From contig NC_068558.1 of the NCBI RefSeq assembly GCF_022201045.2, forward strand, positions 47,781,501 to 47,845,500: DNA of 64,000 bases. Reading direction: 5' to 3'. Positions 62,503 through 64,000 of the stretch are shown piece after piece. Under the pieces are notes generated by a model, which had not been told where the DNA came from, did not search any database, and was given only the letters and a program-made list of their open reading frames with translations. The stretch is from Citrus sinensis (Eukaryota > Streptophyta > Magnoliopsida > Sapindales > Rutaceae). Numbering within the stretch: the first letter of the stretch is position 1; every line of letters begins with the position of its first letter. The translations under genes and the position numbers were made by a program.

Positions 62503-64000
62503 ATGGATCCGCGAAGAGTGGGGAAATTCTCGAGAACCAAACACAAAAGAGCTAAAGCTGACTTAGCGGCAATCCTTCGTAAATCATGGTACCATTTAAG
62601 GCTGTCGGTGAGACACCCGTCGCGGGTTCCCACGTGGGACGCTATTGTACTCACGGCGGCTAGCCCCGAGCAAGCCGAGCTTTACGAGTGGCAGCTCAGG
62701 CGCGCCAAGCGCATGGGCCGAATCGCCAGTTCCACTGTCACTCTTGCCGTGCCGGACCCCGATGGCCAACGGATCGGCTCCGGTGCAGCCACTCTCAATG
62801 CCATCTTTTCCCTCGCTATGCACTATCAAAAGCTCTGCCTGGATATTGGCCCTGAGGTAATTTCACTTAACTACAAGCTGTCAGTATAATTAGCGTCGTC
62901 ATTTTCGCCAGGCTTGATTAAAACGAAAATCGAACACTTGGCAGATTTTAAGAATCTTGTATTTCAAAAAAAAAAAAAAAAAGATGATCTTGATTGCTTT
63001 ATGTTATGAGAATACTGGCTTTACAGCTATCTGTTGTGGTATTGGTGAAATGGAAATCCTTTCAGTTTCTGGCTTTAATGGTGTATTTTTATTATCAACA
63101 GGCAATTGCAAATGGTGGGAATTCTGGATCTTTTATGAAGAGTGAAGAATCTCTTAGTGCAATGGTTAAATTCATGGCCAAAAAGCATATACTATTGGTT
63201 CATGCTGGAGGTGACTCCAAGAGAGTCCCATGGGCCAATCCTATGGGGAAAGTTTTCCTTCCGCTTCCTTATTTGGCTGCAGATGACCCGGATGGACCTG
63301 TTCCGCTGCTTTTTGACCATATACTTGCAATTTCTTCTTGTGCAAGACAAGCTTTGAAAAATGAAGGTTATATGTGTGCTTTGTGACGTTTCACTTAGAG
63401 TTGATTGGCAATAGAATACATGCATCCTTATTTAGACATTCATCACATTTGGGGATCAAGAATCTCATTATCATTCAAGTTGAGTGGAGGATGGTATGCT
63501 CTATTGGCTTTCACAGATGAGGATATGTGTGAACCATACGAAGTTATATAACATTACAAATATCAGAATGGCTGTTCAATTTCACTGCATTTTACAGCTT
63601 GATGTATTAATCTTCTATCTTTACTTGAGCTCCTCCAATGCCAATTTATCTTGCTGCTTAATTGTATATAATGGACTTGAGCATGGTTTAGGTTCTGTGC
63701 TGTCAGACCAGTGCATTAGTTTCCTGTAGCCAGAATAATCTCAGTTTTAAACCATTGACCATAACAATAATTTATTTTTATTTCTATCATCCAAATATAA
63801 TAATAATAGTAATAACATCATCATTGCTACATAATATCCATGCATTGACAGTGTCACACTGGTTCACTTTCTTGTTACAACTTTTGATATTCACCTTGGG
63901 AGTTTTTTTTTTTTCCCTTTTTTTATTGCAGGCGGAATATTCACAATGACTGGGGATGTTCTTCCATGTTTTGATGCCTCCACCATGATTCTGCCAGAAG
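62503..64000 (+). CDS. FKGP: bifunctional L-fucokinase / GDP-L-fucose pyrophosphorylase, 5' part
   Basis: Three exons are visible: 62503-62856, 63102-63366 and 63932 to the window edge, with GT-AG junctions and consistent phase (phase 0, then phase 1). The translation MDPRRVGKFSRTKHKRAKADLAAILRKSW... matches the N-terminus of plant FKGP. The guanylyltransferase half comes first: VPTWDAIVLTAASPEQAELYEWQL, IGSGAATLNAI, and the signature HAGGDSKRVPWANPMGKVF, similar to the mammalian fucose-1-phosphate guanylyltransferase motif. The kinase half (GHMP type) would follow outside the window; the full protein is about 1060-1080 residues. It salvages free L-fucose to GDP-L-fucose for cell-wall and glycoprotein fucosylation in the cytosol. 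The Arabidopsis gene is At1g01220. Confidence 0.95.

Overview
The window is nuclear DNA of a dicot plant. Genes are split by short GT-AG introns, the intergenic DNA is very AT-rich and full of non-autonomous transposons, and the products are plant-specific (plastid-targeted proteins, a PPR protein, a WNK kinase, a plant RS splicing factor, a plant U-box E3, L-fucokinase/GDP-fucose pyrophosphorylase). The general look suggests a woody eudicot, possibly Citrus or a relative; that guess is weak and rests on overall impression only.

Layout. 1-359 (-): 5' end of a proline-rich protein cut by the window edge. About 1.86-3.55 kb: an old solo LTR with a hAT-like element inside it. 4769-6111 (-): plastid DUF4079 membrane protein. 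8942-9820: second hAT-like element. 13393-14835 (+): BCS1-type AAA-ATPase. 18887-19683 (-): RABA3-type Rab GTPase. 22220-22933 (+): plastid ATP synthase delta/OSCP-like protein lacking the usual C-terminus. 23373-24956 (+): mitochondrial P-class PPR protein. 29583-33458 (+): U-box/ARM E3 ligase whose last exon carries several frame breaks. 35035-39262 (-): ER-type Ca2+-ATPase (ECA group). 42600-43779: Mutator-like element with very long inverted repeats and a unique centre. 45709-48371 (+): RS31-type splicing factor with a long first intron. 49522-49908 (-): small EF-hand protein of the KIC/PBP1 type. 52655-53795: third hAT-like element. 55305-55761 (-): Yippee-like zinc protein. 57001-57543 (+): RNA polymerase III subunit RPC10/RPC11. 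57996-61063 (-): WNK8/WNK10-type kinase. 62308-62381 (+): tRNA-Val(AAC). 62503-64000 (+): first exons of FKGP, running off the window.

The genes are ordinary housekeeping and signalling genes and do not form one pathway. RABA3, RPC11 and FKGP occur here in the same order as I recall for Arabidopsis At1g01200, At1g01210 and At1g01220, although here they are spread over about 44 kb with many genes between.

The most interesting material is in the transposons and in two gene anomalies. Three hAT-like elements each have perfect 8-bp target duplications and near-identical ends, but each is filled with a different short motif. One Mutator-like element has a perfect 9-bp target duplication, arms of roughly 450 bp, and a unique core that may be captured gene sequence. 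The U-box gene has a cluster of 1-2 bp indels in its last exon, and the delta-chain paralogue ends early. I found no convincing new multi-gene system.
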